Of a stretch of DNA of 64,000 bases, positions 33,113 through 44,913 are shown one piece after another. Position 1 is the first letter of the stretch. Each line of letters begins with the position of its first letter. Source of the DNA: Ambrosia x helenae (taxonomy: Eukaryota; Streptophyta; Magnoliopsida; Asterales; Asteraceae); the NCBI GenBank assembly GCA_030844895.1, contig JAUTDX010000155.1, positions 62,001 to 126,000 on the forward strand. The letters are read 5' to 3'. The notes below the pieces were generated by a model, which saw only the letters and a program-made list of their open reading frames with translations, was not told the DNA's origin and did no database searches. A program made the translations under genes and the position numbers.

Positions 33113-34350
33113 GTTCACGGCGTGGCCGAGAAATTGAACCTCTCGGATCCAGAACTCGCATTTCGAGAATTTGGTGAACAACTTCTCGTTTTTGAGCAAC
33201 TCTAAAATGAATCGAAGATGATGTTCGTGCTCTTCCTTGGTTTGCGAGTAGATCAAGATGTCATCAATGAAGACAATTACGAATTTGTCCAAATAGGGTT
33301 TGCAGACTCGATTCATAAGATCCATAAAGATAGCACGAGCATTTGTCAAGCCAAAAGGCATAACCAAAAACTCCTAGTGCCCATAACGAGTTCGAAATGC
33401 CATCTTCGGTATGTCATCCTCTTGGATCCGCAACTGGTGATAACCTGAGCGCATGTCGATCTTCGAGTAGTAGCTGGAACCCTGCAATTGGTCGAACAAA
33501 TCGTCGATCCTTGGTAGTGGATACTTGTTCTTGATCGTCAGCTTGTTCAGCTCTTGGTAATCAATACACATGCGAAAACTCCCGTCTTTCTTCTTCACGA
33601 ACAGCACAGGCGCTCCCCACGGAGAAAATCTCGGGCGAATGAAACCTTTGTCCAACAATTCCTGAAGTTGGTTAGACAATTCCTGCATTTCGGATGGCGC
33701 CAAACGGTACGGAGTGCGGGCTACTAGAGCAGCTCCTGGGACAAGGTCAATGCGATACCCAACTTGCCGTGGCGGTAGAATCCCTGTGAAATCTTCTGGA
33801 AAGACTTTGGGATAGTCTTGCACTACAGGTATGTCATAGAGTTTCCGATCTTTAGCTTTTTGTTCAATGGCATGTGCGAGAAATGTGACACAACCTTTCC
33901 TTAAACATTTTTGCGTCCTGATGCAGGATATGATTCGATGAGTAGATCCACCGCGGTCTCCTCGAACTGAGAAGGTTTCACCATTGGACAAGGGAATATG
34001 AACCAGTTTCTCGTGACAGATGATCTCTGCACGATGTTTGGATAGCCAATCCATGCCAATGACAACATCGAAACTACCCAATCGAATAGGCAGCAAATCA
34101 ATACGGAAATCATGGTCGCCAAGTACCAAAACACAGTCCCTAACAACTTCCCTAGACAAAATTAACTTACCATTGTCCAATTCTATTGTATAACGTGTTT
34201 CCAACTTACTAGATTCTAATCCAAATGATTTCTTAAAATTGGTGGACACAAAGCTAAAATCAGCGCCTGAATTAAATAGTACCGATGCAAAATGGTTGTT
34301 AAGGAGAAACGTACCCGTAACCACATTCGGATCATGTAAGGACAAAAAGG
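33113..34350 (-). pseudogene. Protease and reverse transcriptase of the minus-strand Tekay-like gypsy
   Basis: Read from 34345 down: aspartic protease (NNHFASVLFNSGADFSFVS), the flap/IGMDWLSKHRA segment, the linker (EDFTGILPPRQVGYRIDL) and reverse transcriptase (GAPVLFVKKKDGSFRMCIDY, LPRIDDLFDQLQ, YSKIDMRSGYHQL). A frame break near 33370 is followed by MPFGLTNARAIFMDLMN and the catalytic FIDDILIYS. The protease active site reads NSG instead of DSG, a loss of the catalytic Asp. The reading ends at FLGHAVNEKG near 33113, so connection, RNase H and the integrase start have been lost to the inserted element. Gag is absent because copia sequence begins at about 34350. Confidence 0.88.
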
Positions 34351-35007
34351 ATTGAAGAAACCTCTTTTGCTAACCTTAGTCTAATTCCTATTTCTGCCAA
34401 AACATTCTAAGTATGAAACTACTGAAGAAAGAAGAAGAAACTGCTGAAGAAGGATTCAACAAGTACTAAAGAGTAAAGATCAGAAGTTCTGAAGTCAAAC
34501 CAGAGAAGTCAACTGAAGAACTACTGAAGACAAACTACTCATCAGTAGTTTGTCACGCATCAGCATTTGTAATAGAATCTTTCCACCGCCCTTATGTTTC
34601 AGTAGTTTATTATTATAACATTACTTTATCTTTTGTACAAGTTCCAAGACTACAGCCTATTGCAGTCTTGCATTTGTAACAAGGTTCATGTATCTGTTTG
34701 TCTATAAATAGATGGGTTAATCCCACTATTTTAGACATCAATTTTAATTGAAACTGAAATCCTTTAGAGCTTTTACTTGAAATACCATTTCATAATCTGA
34801 GAATCTCTTTGCATATTTATTATCATATACATTCAATTGCTTAGATTCTCATTAACTGTCTTTAGTTCATTACATCCAGGGGGAGTAATAACTCCTGTTG
34901 AAAGTGAAACTTTACAACTTATTCTGCTGTGCAAACTGCTTTGATTAACTTGCAAACACATAAGTGTTCATAAGTAAACAACTGTTAAAGAGCATACTGA
35001 TCCAACA
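34351..35007 (+). repeat. 5' LTR (left edge uncertain) of a SIRE-like Ty1/copia element
   Basis: A TATA box TCTATAAATAG lies at 34701-34711 and the stretch ends in GATCCAACA directly before the primer-binding site. The left part has many CTACTGAAGAA repeats. The start is not clear because it meets the broken gypsy frame near 34350. Confidence 0.7.
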
Positions 35008-35009
35008 AT

Positions 35010-35021
35010 TGGTATCAGAGC
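35010..35021 (+). other. Primer-binding site for initiator tRNA-Met
   Basis: TGGTATCAGAGC follows the LTR end by two bases. It is the classic Ty1/copia primer-binding site complementary to the 3' end of initiator tRNA-Met. Confidence 0.92.
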
Positions 35022-35161
35022 ACTGGTTTATCTGATCAAATATCAATCTAACAAATTGAGAATCAGACACAGGCTCTTATTGATATTCAATATAGGATAA
35101 AAGTTCACTTTTTCAACATCCATCACTTTGAGAGAAACTTGACAATTCAATACTCGCAAAA

Positions 35162-36352
35162 ATGGATCCTCATAATACTGGTTCTGCCAATAAGCCTGCT
35201 ATGCTTGTTCGTTCAAAATATAAAATATGGCCAAAAAGGCTGGCACATACTCTGTCTCAGACCAACACTGGTTGTTAAAGATCTGTGATGTATGGTCCTC
35301 ACAAACCAGTAAATATAAACCTTAAAACTAAAGTAGAAATACCAAAAGACCTAAAAGACTACACAGATGAAGATTTCCTTAAACTTGAGCTTGATGCCAA
35401 GGCTTTCTCAATGTTGGCAATGGCACTCCCAAATGAAATCTACTCTGGACTTTTACATTGTGAAAGTGCCAAAGAGCTTTGGGACTGCCTAAAAGAGCAG
35501 TTTGGAGGAACTGAAGAGGTGATTGTCAACACCAGAGAAATCCTGGCTCAACAATATAAAACATTTACTCATGTTAATGGGGAAACTTTGACACAACAGT
35601 TTGAAAGATTCTCCTCATTAATTTCTGAGTTGAAATTAAATGGTCAGACCTACACAAATGTATCTATGCTTCATAGATTTTTAAGGTCATTACCAGAAAA
35701 ATGGGAAACTTACTCTATAGTCCTCAGATCTACACCAGACTTTAACTCCCTCACTCTTACAAAATTACATGGGAGATTGCTAACTTTTGAAATAGAAATT
35801 GATCAAAAGAAAAAGTTGCAAAATTCTGGCAAGACAGCTGATGACTATGTACCAGGTAGTACAACACTTTTAGGACAAGACTCACCTTCTTGTTCAAATA
35901 ATTTTGGATCTTTTGACCACATTGACATAACTGCTGGGATCTCATCAGAAAGATCATATCCAGCTTATGACAATGATGAAAATATTCAAACTGCTGATAA
36001 CATGTGTTTTATCATGGATGACTTAAAATTTTTTAGCAGTGATGACTTGGAAGAAATGGATATTTTACACCAACTGGCCATGTTAAGTATAAAAACTAAC
36101 AAATTTTACAAAAGGTCAGGAAGGAAATTTCCAAGACTGAACAGTTCAACTAAAGTTGGTTTTGACAAATATAAACTTAGATGTCACAAGTGTCAGAAGT
36201 TGGGACACTTTGCTAGAGAGTGTAGAAGCTCTAGCTATAACCAACCACAGTCTGGAAATCAGTTTAACCCTAGTTACAATAGGAATAATGGAACACAGGG
36301 AAGTGCGCATTTTGTACAGGCACAAGCTCCACAAATCCAATATGTGCCATAA
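35162..36352 (+). pseudogene. Gag of a SIRE-like copia element, one premature stop
   Basis: ATG 35162 opens a frame that reads 38 codons to TAA at 35276, then continues in the same frame to 36352. Frame and content match the gag at 61209-62717 (for example NTGC before the stop, then LDAKAFS, ALPNEIYSGLLHC, AKELWDCLKEQFGG, RFLRSLPEKW), which marks the UBN2/DUF4219-type gag of SIRE/Maximus elements. A CCHC zinc knuckle CHKCQKLGHFAREC lies at 36181-36222. Gag would form the virus-like particle and bind the RNA through the knuckle. The homologue has Trp where this copy has the stop. Confidence 0.85.
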
Positions 36353-37742
36353 ATACAGTATATACAGATGCCTGCTCAATAAATGCAGAGCCAACAACCA
36401 ATCCCTTCCATTCAAGCTGCTCAACAACCTCCACAAATTCAACAACCCTCACAACAAAGTCTTTTTACTTCAGGGTATGTTGACTGGAGCACTCTTACTT
36501 TTGACACAACTAAGTGCAATCCTGATGCAGACAACAAAATGTTTGACATCAACTAGGGAGAACCTGATAATGGCAGAAAGAACTTTGCCTTAATGGCATT
36601 TGAGGGCTGCACCTCTAAATCTGCCTTATCTCAGGTATCAAAAGAATCTTTGACAAAACTATGTTCAAACTCATGCAAAGAATCTTTTGCTCTCATAAGA
36701 GAGACCAATGTGCATTTACAAGGCAAAGCCAATGACTCAGAGAGAAAGTATACTCAAATAAAATGTGATTTAGAAAGAAAACTTGCTGCAAAATCAAAAG
36801 AAAATTCTAAATTGACAAATAATGCTACTGAAACCCAAGCACAACTTAAAATCATGATAGAAGACCTAGAAAATGTTAGAAAAGAGCTTGCTGACACCAT
36901 GGTTGAATGTGAGAAATGGGTTGAGTCATGTAAAGGGTACCAACTACTGCTTAACAAACAAAGTGCATCAAATGTTAGGTTTGGCATAGGGTACAATCAC
37001 ACTGAAACACCAAATGATTTTACTCCCAAAACTACTGATGATGGGAGTAGAATAGTTCAAAATCAAACTTCTGAAGTGAAAGAATGCACATATTTTCATG
37101 AAAACTTTCTTTAAATTGAAAAAGAAAGTTCTTCAGAAGTACTGAACAAATCTGACTTTAAGCCATTAGTAGTTTCATCTACATCAGGAGTTGAGAACCT
37201 GAAAACTCCTGATGACCTAAATCAAAACAAGACTGTCAGAAATTTTCCTTTAAATGAAAAATAGAAGGCAAAAGAATGTGAAATTTGTGGTCTGTTTAAC
37301 CACAAAACAGAATTTTGTAGATATAGAAAAGGAAATCAGTACAACAAGAAGATTTCACAGCTGGTTGTGGGAAAACAACTCAAAAATGATTTTGAAGAAA
37401 CTTTCTTTCCCAACAAACAACAACCTAGCAACACCTTTTCTCAGAAAAAGATAAAATCTCAACAAAAATCTTTTTCTCAAAATTCTCTTTCAGTAGTTAG
37501 ACCTACATCATCAGCAGTTTCACAAACTGCTGAGATTGAAGATCTCATGTATATGGTAAAACTACTGATGACCAAAGTTGATGGTGGTCCTCAAAAGGTA
37601 CCACCATTGCTCCTAAAGAAAAATCCATTGCCAAAAAGACATGGATTCCTCAAACTGGTCAAGAACAAACTGTTCATGTTCTCAAGAGCAAACCCAAAGC
37701 CAAATTGGTTTGGGTTCCTAAATCTAACCAATTTGCTACTTT
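36353..37742 (+). pseudogene. Decayed gag-pol linker: coiled coil and second zinc knuckle
   Basis: The open stretch 36593-37114 encodes a charged coiled-coil segment (ERKYTQIKCDLERKL, ELADTMVECEKWVESCKGY) with a direct counterpart at 60419-60913 in the minus-strand element (VECEKWVESCKGF). Near 37270-37320 a knuckle of the form CEICGLFNHKTEFC is readable, as in CSICGKKNHKTKEC of the other copy. Stops at 36350, 37112 and 37261 and several shifts break the frame. Confidence 0.7.
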
Positions 37743-38090
37743 GTGCAGAGGGTCTCCAGAGGCTTAAATAGCATTTGGTATGTTAAAAGTGGACGCTCAA
37801 TGCACATGACAGGATGCAGATACCTGATAAACAATTTTATCAGTCAAAGAGAAGGACCTGTATCCTTTGGGAATAATGCCAAGGGATATGTGCTAGGACA
37901 TGGCAATGTCTCTTCTGGAAAAATACAGTTTGACAAGGTCAATCTAGTTGAAAACCTTAAGTACAACTTGCTAAGTGTGTCACAAATGTGTGATAAAGGA
38001 TATTCTTCCTTTTTCACAAAGACAACATGCAAGATCATATCACCAGAAGGCTAGAAGTTGATAGAGAAGATCATTGAAGATCATACTTTG
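37743..38090 (+). pseudogene. Copia protease fragment with lost active-site Asp
   Basis: Reads IWYVKSGRSMHMTGCRYL and then NLKYNLLSVSQMCDKG and SFFTKTTCKII. The copy at 58779-59750 has LWYIDSGGSRHMTG at the same place, so the catalytic DSG is changed to KSG here. A stop follows at 38052, and between there and about 38090 the sequence turns into gypsy integrase sequence. Confidence 0.8.
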
Positions 38091-38528
38091 TTTGGGAAGC
38101 GAGGGAAGCTCAATCCCAGATACATAGGTCCATTTGAGATTCTTGCACGAATTGGACCGCTCGCTTACAAGCTCAAGTTGCCCCAAGAACTTAGTGGTGT
38201 TCACGATACGTTCCATGTTTTGAATCTCAAGAAGTGTCTTACTGATGAGTCACTTATTATCCCTCCAGAGGAGATCCACATTGACGAACAACTCCATTTC
38301 ATAGAGAAGCCACTCGAGATAACAGACTGGAAAGTTCAAAAACTTCGCCGTAGTCAAGTCAAGATGGTCAAGGTACGTTGGAATTCCAAGCGCGGACCCG
38401 AGTACACTTGGGAACGTGAGGATCAGAAGAAACGCAAGTACCCACATCTCTTCCAAGAGACCACCGATTCAAATGGCCAGCACCGAAAATTTCGCGGACG
38501 AGATTCCTCTAACCGGGGGAGAATGTGA
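38091..38528 (+). pseudogene. Integrase C-terminus and chromodomain-like tail of a plus-strand gypsy
   Basis: The frame (GKRGKLNPRYIGPFEILAR, HDTFHVLNLKKCLTDES, VRWNSKRGPEYTWEREDQK) is the sister of the minus-strand fragment at 26337-26663 and is uninterrupted from 38091 to its TGA at 38526. The TGA overlaps the LTR start at 38524, and the preceding CCGGGGGAGAA is the polypurine tract. Only the last ~145 codons of a polyprotein of well over 1000 remain; the 5' part is replaced by copia sequence. Confidence 0.87.
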
Positions 38529-39047
38529 CACCCGTCGAAATCACAAGTCATATCCGTACACTTAGCTACACGTACACGTTGTGCATGACATTAATTTTTG
38601 CATGTTTCATTACAATTGGGCCATACAGGGCCCCAACAAGTCAATCTTGATGCTTACAGTCTAGCATTAGGCCCACTAGCTGATACAATTCCATAACTAG
38701 TCGAATAGTTTATCATGAGCTTTAGAGAGATCTCACCAAAACCATAGTTGGGAATCCACACAATTGAACATAACATTATAATTATGATCCAACTGAGACA
38801 AAAACAAACAATGTCCATACACAAGGATTGTCTGAACACAATGTCCATCTACAACTAGTAATACAACTAGTTAAAAATCATACATATAGTGCACACAATT
38901 ATATATAATTTTGTATTACATGGACTTGTACAAAGACCCTCCTTAATATCTAATCCTTATATTTAATCAAGTATTGTACAAGATGTGTATTGATTTGTTT
39001 AAAAAAAATATATATTTATACACACATATATGTATGCGACGACATAC

Positions 39048-39085
<38 letters not shown>

Positions 39086-41527
39086 TTGTCATTTTCAAAG
39101 ATTATACTCCTACATCTTAATGAACCATCATTTCCATCACTTAGATTCCACCTTATTTAGAGTAAAACACTTTATCACTTATCCATTCCATAACCTTTGA
39201 CTTACCACATATATCCACCTCCATCCATACATACATGTCGATACATACACACATCCACCTACACAAAACACTAAGATTCTTGATAACTACTTACACCAAC
39301 ATAGAAAGTGGACCTTGATCAAACCATGATGGCTTTCCCTAAATAACTTACACATTCTTCCACTTTGATTCATCCAACACATGCATTAGTATTTTCCATC
39401 ACATTCCTAGACTATTACCAAAGAGGAAAGATTCTTATGACATCCAAGAAAACACAATGTTGACTTACCCTTTTGATCATCCATCACCTCCACCAAATAT
39501 TCCACTTAATCTTTCCATGATCCTTGACAATTAGTTACACTAACTTGGAAGTTAGACTTTAACCAAGCCATGATGACATTCCTCATCTTCCTACCCATCT
39601 AAATCAACCATACTTACACTCAAGCATGATCACTAGAATCAAGACTTACACAAGAATGGTAATATTCCTTTGCCTACACATCCAAGGAGAGTTGACTTAC
39701 TCCAAATACATGGCACTAGTAGTATAAATTAGGGACTTAGGAGCACCAAATGGAATCACACAACTCCTCCACCTCTCCCTCTCTTTCTCTCGGCTCGACC
39801 CCCACCGCCGGACCCACCACCACCTCGACCCCCATCACCACCGAACCACCACTCCACCATCAAACCCCACCCCTCTCAACCCTATACACTTAACCAACGA
39901 CCACCACTTTCAAGGGATTTTTAGGGGTACAAGGAGCATAACCAAGGTGTACAAGGCCCCTAACTCCCTCATTTCTTAGGCACTAGGAGGTATAATCTTA
40001 TTTTTAGACTTGTGCTTTTATTTTCATTCATACACTAAGTAAATGTGTAAATTCATGCCTTAAAATACATAATGTTAGTTGGAAAATGTATGTATTACAC
40101 ACAGTATGGGCCGAAAGTTTCATAAAGAAAAAGGTGAATATTTCCCAAAGCTTATTAACATAAGATATAATGTGGATGGTTATAAATCATGTGTGACATT
40201 TTAGATCCATAACAAGGCTTACAAGGTGCATATGTTTTCAAGAAAAGTTATGTTTTAACATGGGATATTGTTATCTTCACAAAAGTTGCTATACTTATGA
40301 AATAATAAGTTAAAGATACCTACATATCACGGATCTATACACATGTCAAGAGAAAGGTTGTAAGACCTACAACACATGAACCCCTACACCATCCAAAGTG
40401 TATAAAATACATATTTTTACAAGGAAAAGTGGTATTTTCACAAAAGGCAATACTATCTTTTTACCCAAGACACGAGTTTACATAAAGATAGTAGATCTTG
40501 TCACACAAAACATGAGGTTCATATTTTGAGTAAAGTTACACCTAGAGACCTTAACATTAAAACATTTTTTTTGTTAAAAGAAAACATTGTAACTTTTAGG
40601 AAACAAAGTGTTGAATGCACAAATCCCTACATCATTGACACACCTAACTTAAAGAGTTAAGTTACAAGTACAAACATGACAAGAGAACAACTTGTAGACA
40701 GTACAAGTGGCATAGACCTAAAATGTCCCTTTTTACATAGGACACATAGGTTGATCTCTCTAGCTCCAAGCTCATTAGTTCATTTCCAGACACACCCACA
40801 AGGTGAGTTTTTCACGACCCATTTTCACTGCTTTACATTTTCTGGGGGAAAACATGCGTACAGTTTTCAGGTACAATCATGACTATTATGTGAACATGAG
40901 ACATTCAGGTTCATGATCCATTAAGCCCTCGTGTCATACATCATATCATAACCATTAGCTATGGACTTAGCCATGAAACACCAGGATAGATCTATTGGGT
41001 TGACACCCCCACTCTTAGTCAGTCGCTTTGACCGGATGACAGATTTCAAAAGAGTGCTTGTATTTCACATTTATTCATTGTCTTAAGTGTGCAATGGGCG
41101 AGGCACAACATGTCAAGGTTTGGTTATGAGCTCATGTCAGATCATATATTAATTATTGCCCTAGCTAGGCAATGATTTAGTCGGCTTTGGATTACATGTC
41201 CATTCATTAAAACCCGTGAACTCGCCAACTTTGTGTTAACCTATATTTTTACATGCATGTTTTTCAGGTAACTAGCATGAAGCGTGGAACTTGGGAGGTC
41301 AAATGCGAGCATCATGGGATACCATCTTTTGAATTGTTGTTGTATTGTTTTTAAACATTAAGAATTTCCTACAATGGTTTTATTCGAGACAATTTAGCTT
41401 AAGGTTTTGTAAAACTATGTTATCTTATGGAAGTCCCTCTTTTAAATAGATCGATGCTTGCGTGACCTTTTGTGCTTGGAAATCATTTCGGTCGCTTCCC
41501 GTGTTTCCGCCTAGGCGGGGTGTGACA
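38524..41527 (+). repeat. Complete 3.0-kb 3' LTR of a Tekay-like gypsy
   Basis: Begins TGTGACACCC right after the polypurine tract and ends GGCGGGGTGTGACA. A TATA-like AGTATAAATTAG lies near 39720. It includes a (TA)n(TG)n microsatellite and a GC-richer transcribed-leader-like part near 39770-39900. It is the same family as 23291-26302 (inverted) and 63392 onward. The right flank is a LINE. Confidence 0.87.
39049..39087. repeat. (TA)n(TG)n microsatellite in the LTR
   Basis: Alternating TA then TG dinucleotides, uninterrupted. Confidence 0.9.
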
Positions 41528-41977
41528 CGTTTGGTGGAACATGACAAATTGGCTTTGAATCTCTTGGCCTATGGAGGTTAGTTCTATTTCCGGAATGGTG
41601 GAGTACATTCGGAACTCTCCGGTTTCTAGGAAATGGAAGAAAATGGTGATGTTGATTGCGGCTGCTACCGTTTGGAGGCTTTGGTTGGCCCGCAATGTTA
41701 AAGTATTCGAACATAAGTTCATTCCTGTGCGGATTGTGGTCGATCAAGTGAAGGAAGACTGCTACTTTTGGGTCGTTAATCGTGGCAGGTTTTCTGCGAT
41801 CTCTTGGGAGGATTGGGCCATTTTTAATGTTTCTAATTTTGTTTAGTTATCCCTAGTGTTTGTTGGGGGGGGGGGGGTTTCGGTTTTTTCTATTTTGTTT
41901 CTTGGTGCTTGGTGTACTCCAGCGGCTTGCTGACTCTTTATATTCAGCTATAAAGTGTTTGGTTGTTCAAAAAAAAT
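41528..41977 (+). pseudogene. 3' end of a LINE (non-LTR) element
   Basis: One frame gives VWWNMTNWL, a stop, then the C-terminal zf-RVT-type block: MLIAAATVWRLWLARN, VFEHKFIPVRIVVDQVK, and FWVVNRGRFSAISWEDW, ending FNVSNFV with a stop at 41844. This is the usual end of plant LINE ORF2. A short 3' UTR follows (ending CAGCTATAAAGTGTTTGG) and an A run at 41968-41976. The RT and endonuclease parts are missing; the gypsy LTR abuts the break at 41527. Confidence 0.8.
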
Positions 41978-42832
41978 ATGAGTTTTTCTAAGCTTATAAA
42001 AAAATTCATAACTTCCTAACCATGAAATCATAACTTATCCTTTCAATTCACATCTACTAAATTTCTATATGTTGTATCTAAGCATTGAATCATACTTAGA
42101 ACAACAAGCCAGCAAATCATTATCATTTATAATTACAAAGTTAATCCATGAATAATTACTTACCTTTCAATGATGAAGATGAACCTTCCTGGTGATCCTT
42201 TAGCTTGATCACCTATTCATTTGTAAACAGATAACTTTAATACCTCTATTCAACAACATAATAGTCTCATAAAGACCACATTATAGAACATGAATGGCAT
42301 AAAAAGAGAAACACACAGTTGTTTGGAAGATGGCTGAATATAGATGATGAGTGTCAATCGCCTTTACTAAGACGAAAAAGAAAAAAAATCAAATTAGTCC
42401 TAATTTTGTAACGAACGAAACCAACTCACCTTATCGTTCTCAAACACACCGTCGTCGCCAATGTTTCATGGTGGAACACTAGCCGCAGGCCTTTATGGTA
42501 CCATTCGTCGCTGAATCTGGCCACCTCAGTCGTTGGAGGAGTAGTTGTAGCCTCTGTTACAGAAGAGAATCTGGAAGTCCACCATTCTCTCTTTCTAACA
42601 TGTGGTGGTGGAAGAGATTATGCAAAGAAAATAATCACTATGATGATACGTTCAAAGATGGATGATGATACGTTCAAAGATGGATGATGATAATAAAAAG
42701 ACAGACCTTGGATGGATGAAACGGAGAGATAACTATCATAAATGAAAATGTTGTAAAATTTAGTTCTTGATTGAATTTAGTTTAGAAGAGTTACCACAAA
42801 TAATTTGATAGATATGAAAGCACCCACGAATA

Positions 42833-42877
<45 letters not shown>

Positions 42878-43082
42878 AGATGCATATATTATATGAGAGG
42901 GATTAATTGAGCCTCTGCTTGTCTCAACCATAGTGAAGAGGATTTAAGCTCGAAGAGGTTTTCTGAAATCTGGATCTTGGATGAAGAAATTGAGAGAGGA
43001 AGAAGTAAAGAAAGCAACAGCTGATGAAAAAGTGATTGTGTCTTCTTTCTCCCTCTTTTTATATCAGTGGTTTTTACTTTGA
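41978..43082. other. Intergenic DNA with (GA)n tract, no gene identified
   Basis: A (GA)n microsatellite fills 42834-42877, and a 22-bp unit ATGATGATACGTTCAAAGATGG is duplicated in tandem near 42636-42679. The segment 42410-42600 is less AT-rich and could be an old gene leader, but no frame is convincing. Confidence 0.45.
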
Positions 43083-43387
43083 TTTTTTTTAAACGGCCAA
43101 CGAATCAATTCCGAGCACTCTTGGGCACCCTTTTGGCGAATCAGGTACTCAAGAGTACCCGGGCCACCAATTGCCACCAATTCCCGAGAAAACCCGACCA
43201 CTCACCCGCCCGAAAGCATGACAGTGAAATAGTCGGTAAAACCGGTCGGGATCAGGACTCGAACCCAAGCCAATGGCCGGGTCATCATCATTTCCCATCT
43301 ACCAATGTTCTCCAAATGTAGCTAGTGATAATTAAACCCAAGCCTCCCATTGGAAACTTTATGCCCTCAACCAACTGGGCTACAAAT
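43083..43387 (-). mobile_element. SINE copy with intact tRNA-like A box
   Basis: Read on the minus strand it begins at the A box TAGCCCAGTTGG (complement at 43371-43382). A weak first B box (GGTTTAATTA) and the strong second B box GGTTCGAGTCC (complement at 43255-43265) follow, and it ends in an A run (T run 43083-43090). The body matches 14318-14595 throughout. Target duplications are not obvious. Confidence 0.82.
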
Positions 43388-43724
43388 GTTGGAAGGAATC
43401 TTTGAAGTTCAAAATTAGCATCTATTAATTTTACCTCGATATACTCAACAATCAACAGATGTTGAGTGGTCATGTTGGAAAGCTTAACAGATGTATATGT
43501 ATATTCATCAGATGTGAGAAGGAATCTTTATTGAGTGGCCCACACATTAATTTATATTATTTATATACAAGTGACATATTTTTGTAAATACTTTTAACAG
43601 ATTAATGTCATCACATTTATCATCAGCAAGACATTGTTGGCCTATCTCTATGGCTGCCACATCAGCTTTTCTAAGAATTTCTTATGTCACTCACGACCCT
43701 CCTATTATAGTAAGTATAGATATA

Positions 43725-43812
43725 GATATGGAGGTGGGAAGGTTTTCCCCTATGGGATTTATGTCCGAAAGGTACCTGGTTCAAATCCCATCGTCCATTA
43801 AAAAAATATACC
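43725..43812 (+). mobile_element. Possible fragment of another tRNA-like SINE
   Basis: A good pol III B box, GGTTCAAATCC, lies at 43779-43789 behind GTCCGAAAGGTACCT, and A-rich sequence follows at 43799. A convincing A box is not visible. The segment differs from the other SINEs. Confidence 0.35.
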
Positions 43813-44050
43813 CAATATGTTTGAAAGGGACCGACGTGTGAAAAGGATTCAATCTTGTGAAGAAAGTGGTTTGAAGTTAAAGAATTTTCAATAACGTACA
43901 CATGGCAAAAAAAAAAAATAAAAAAAAGATCAACATAAATGGAAAGAAAGTTATGGATTAGTAATTACAGTATAAGTTACAAAAGAATCATTAAATATCT
44001 GTAATTAATTTTTTAAACTACAAATAATCCAAAAATTACAATTTACAGCA

Positions 44051-44057
44051 TATAAAT
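44051..44057 (+). promoter_or_regulatory. TATA box of the cysteine-rich peptide gene
   Basis: TATAAAT stands 78 nt upstream of the predicted ATG at 44135, leaving room for a leader of about 45-50 nt. Confidence 0.55.
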
Positions 44058-44134
44058 TCTGTTCATCTCACTCGAAGTCAAACCACCTTTGTATACTCTA
44101 CTTGTGATTCGAAAGAAAGAAAACATACACGAGA

Positions 44135-44525
44135 ATGTTGAAACTCGCCATCATATATCTTGTTATTTTCAATATGGTTTTCGTCTCGTTTATTGATTGT
44201 AAGTCCGAACATATTTGTTTTCTCTTTCTCTCACAACAAACATATATACACAAGAATAAGAACACATAATTGTCATTCATAGTTTAATCAATGAATATTC
44301 TTTAACTTCTATGCAGGTACAAGAATCCAGAGCAATCAACAACATGAAACTGGTGTTTTAAACTCGTCATCCAAACTTGGCAAGTTCGTTTGCAAGAAGG
44401 ATCCTAACCCTGGTTCTGAAGATAAGTGGTGTTGTTTATGTGACGTTGGGAGTATCGTCTGCATTTATAGTAGTTACGAAGAATGCCAAACAGCTTGCTC
44501 AAGCACATGTGGTGCCAAAAAGTAA
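44135..44525 (+). CDS. Secreted cysteine-rich peptide, two exons (host gene)
   Basis: Exon 1 is 44135-44198 and exon 2 is 44317-44525. The intron 44199-44316 has GTAAGT and ATGCAG ends and splits a Cys codon in phase 1. The spliced frame is 91 codons (90 residues). Residues 1-21 form a hydrophobic signal peptide (MLKLAIIYLVIFNMVFVSF). The mature part holds eight cysteines spaced C-x12-C-C-x1-C-x6-C-x7-C-x3-C-x3-C, plus one Cys at the exon joint near the cleavage site. This is the layout of plant defensin-like or ESF1-like secreted peptides; the 'WCC' and 'EEC' environment hints at ESF1-like, which I rate uncertain. A signal peptide in its own exon, clean splice sites, a TATA box and AATAAA at 44548 support a real gene. 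Its function (defence or cell signalling) is not known from sequence alone. Confidence 0.72.
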
Positions 44526-44547
44526 CGGTCGATGCAAGTATAACCTT

Positions 44548-44553
44548 AATAAA
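44548..44553 (+). terminator. Poly(A) signal of the cysteine-rich peptide gene
   Basis: AATAAA occurs 23 nt after the stop codon, followed by T-rich and TGT-containing sequence. Confidence 0.5.
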
Positions 44554-44913
44554 TTTGTGCTTCGGCTATATTCTTTTCATATCATTATATGTAACGTAAT
44601 TTGCTTCACCATATGAAATGGATTGATAGATAAAATGATTCTAGAAGGGTATATCGTTTTTTTCGATTATATTAGATTTATTTATTTTGTTAAAACCATA
44701 TAATATGTTTGATTATTTAGGGGTAATGCTTATAACGCTAGTTTTATATTGCTAGTTTTATAACTAAACTAAATAAAGTAACTAGGGGAATTTGTTCGCA
44801 CGTTACTACGATAATTTAATCGAGTACGGCATATAACAACCAAAAGAGAAATTCTAATAAGTAAATTCTAATTACTTTACAAAAAAAGTAAATTCTAATT
44901 ATAAGGCCGGAAT

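Noticed and set aside
43243..43387. Possible tRNA gene on the minus strand
   Set aside because: Same SINE family; anticodon arm and acceptor pairing are absent.
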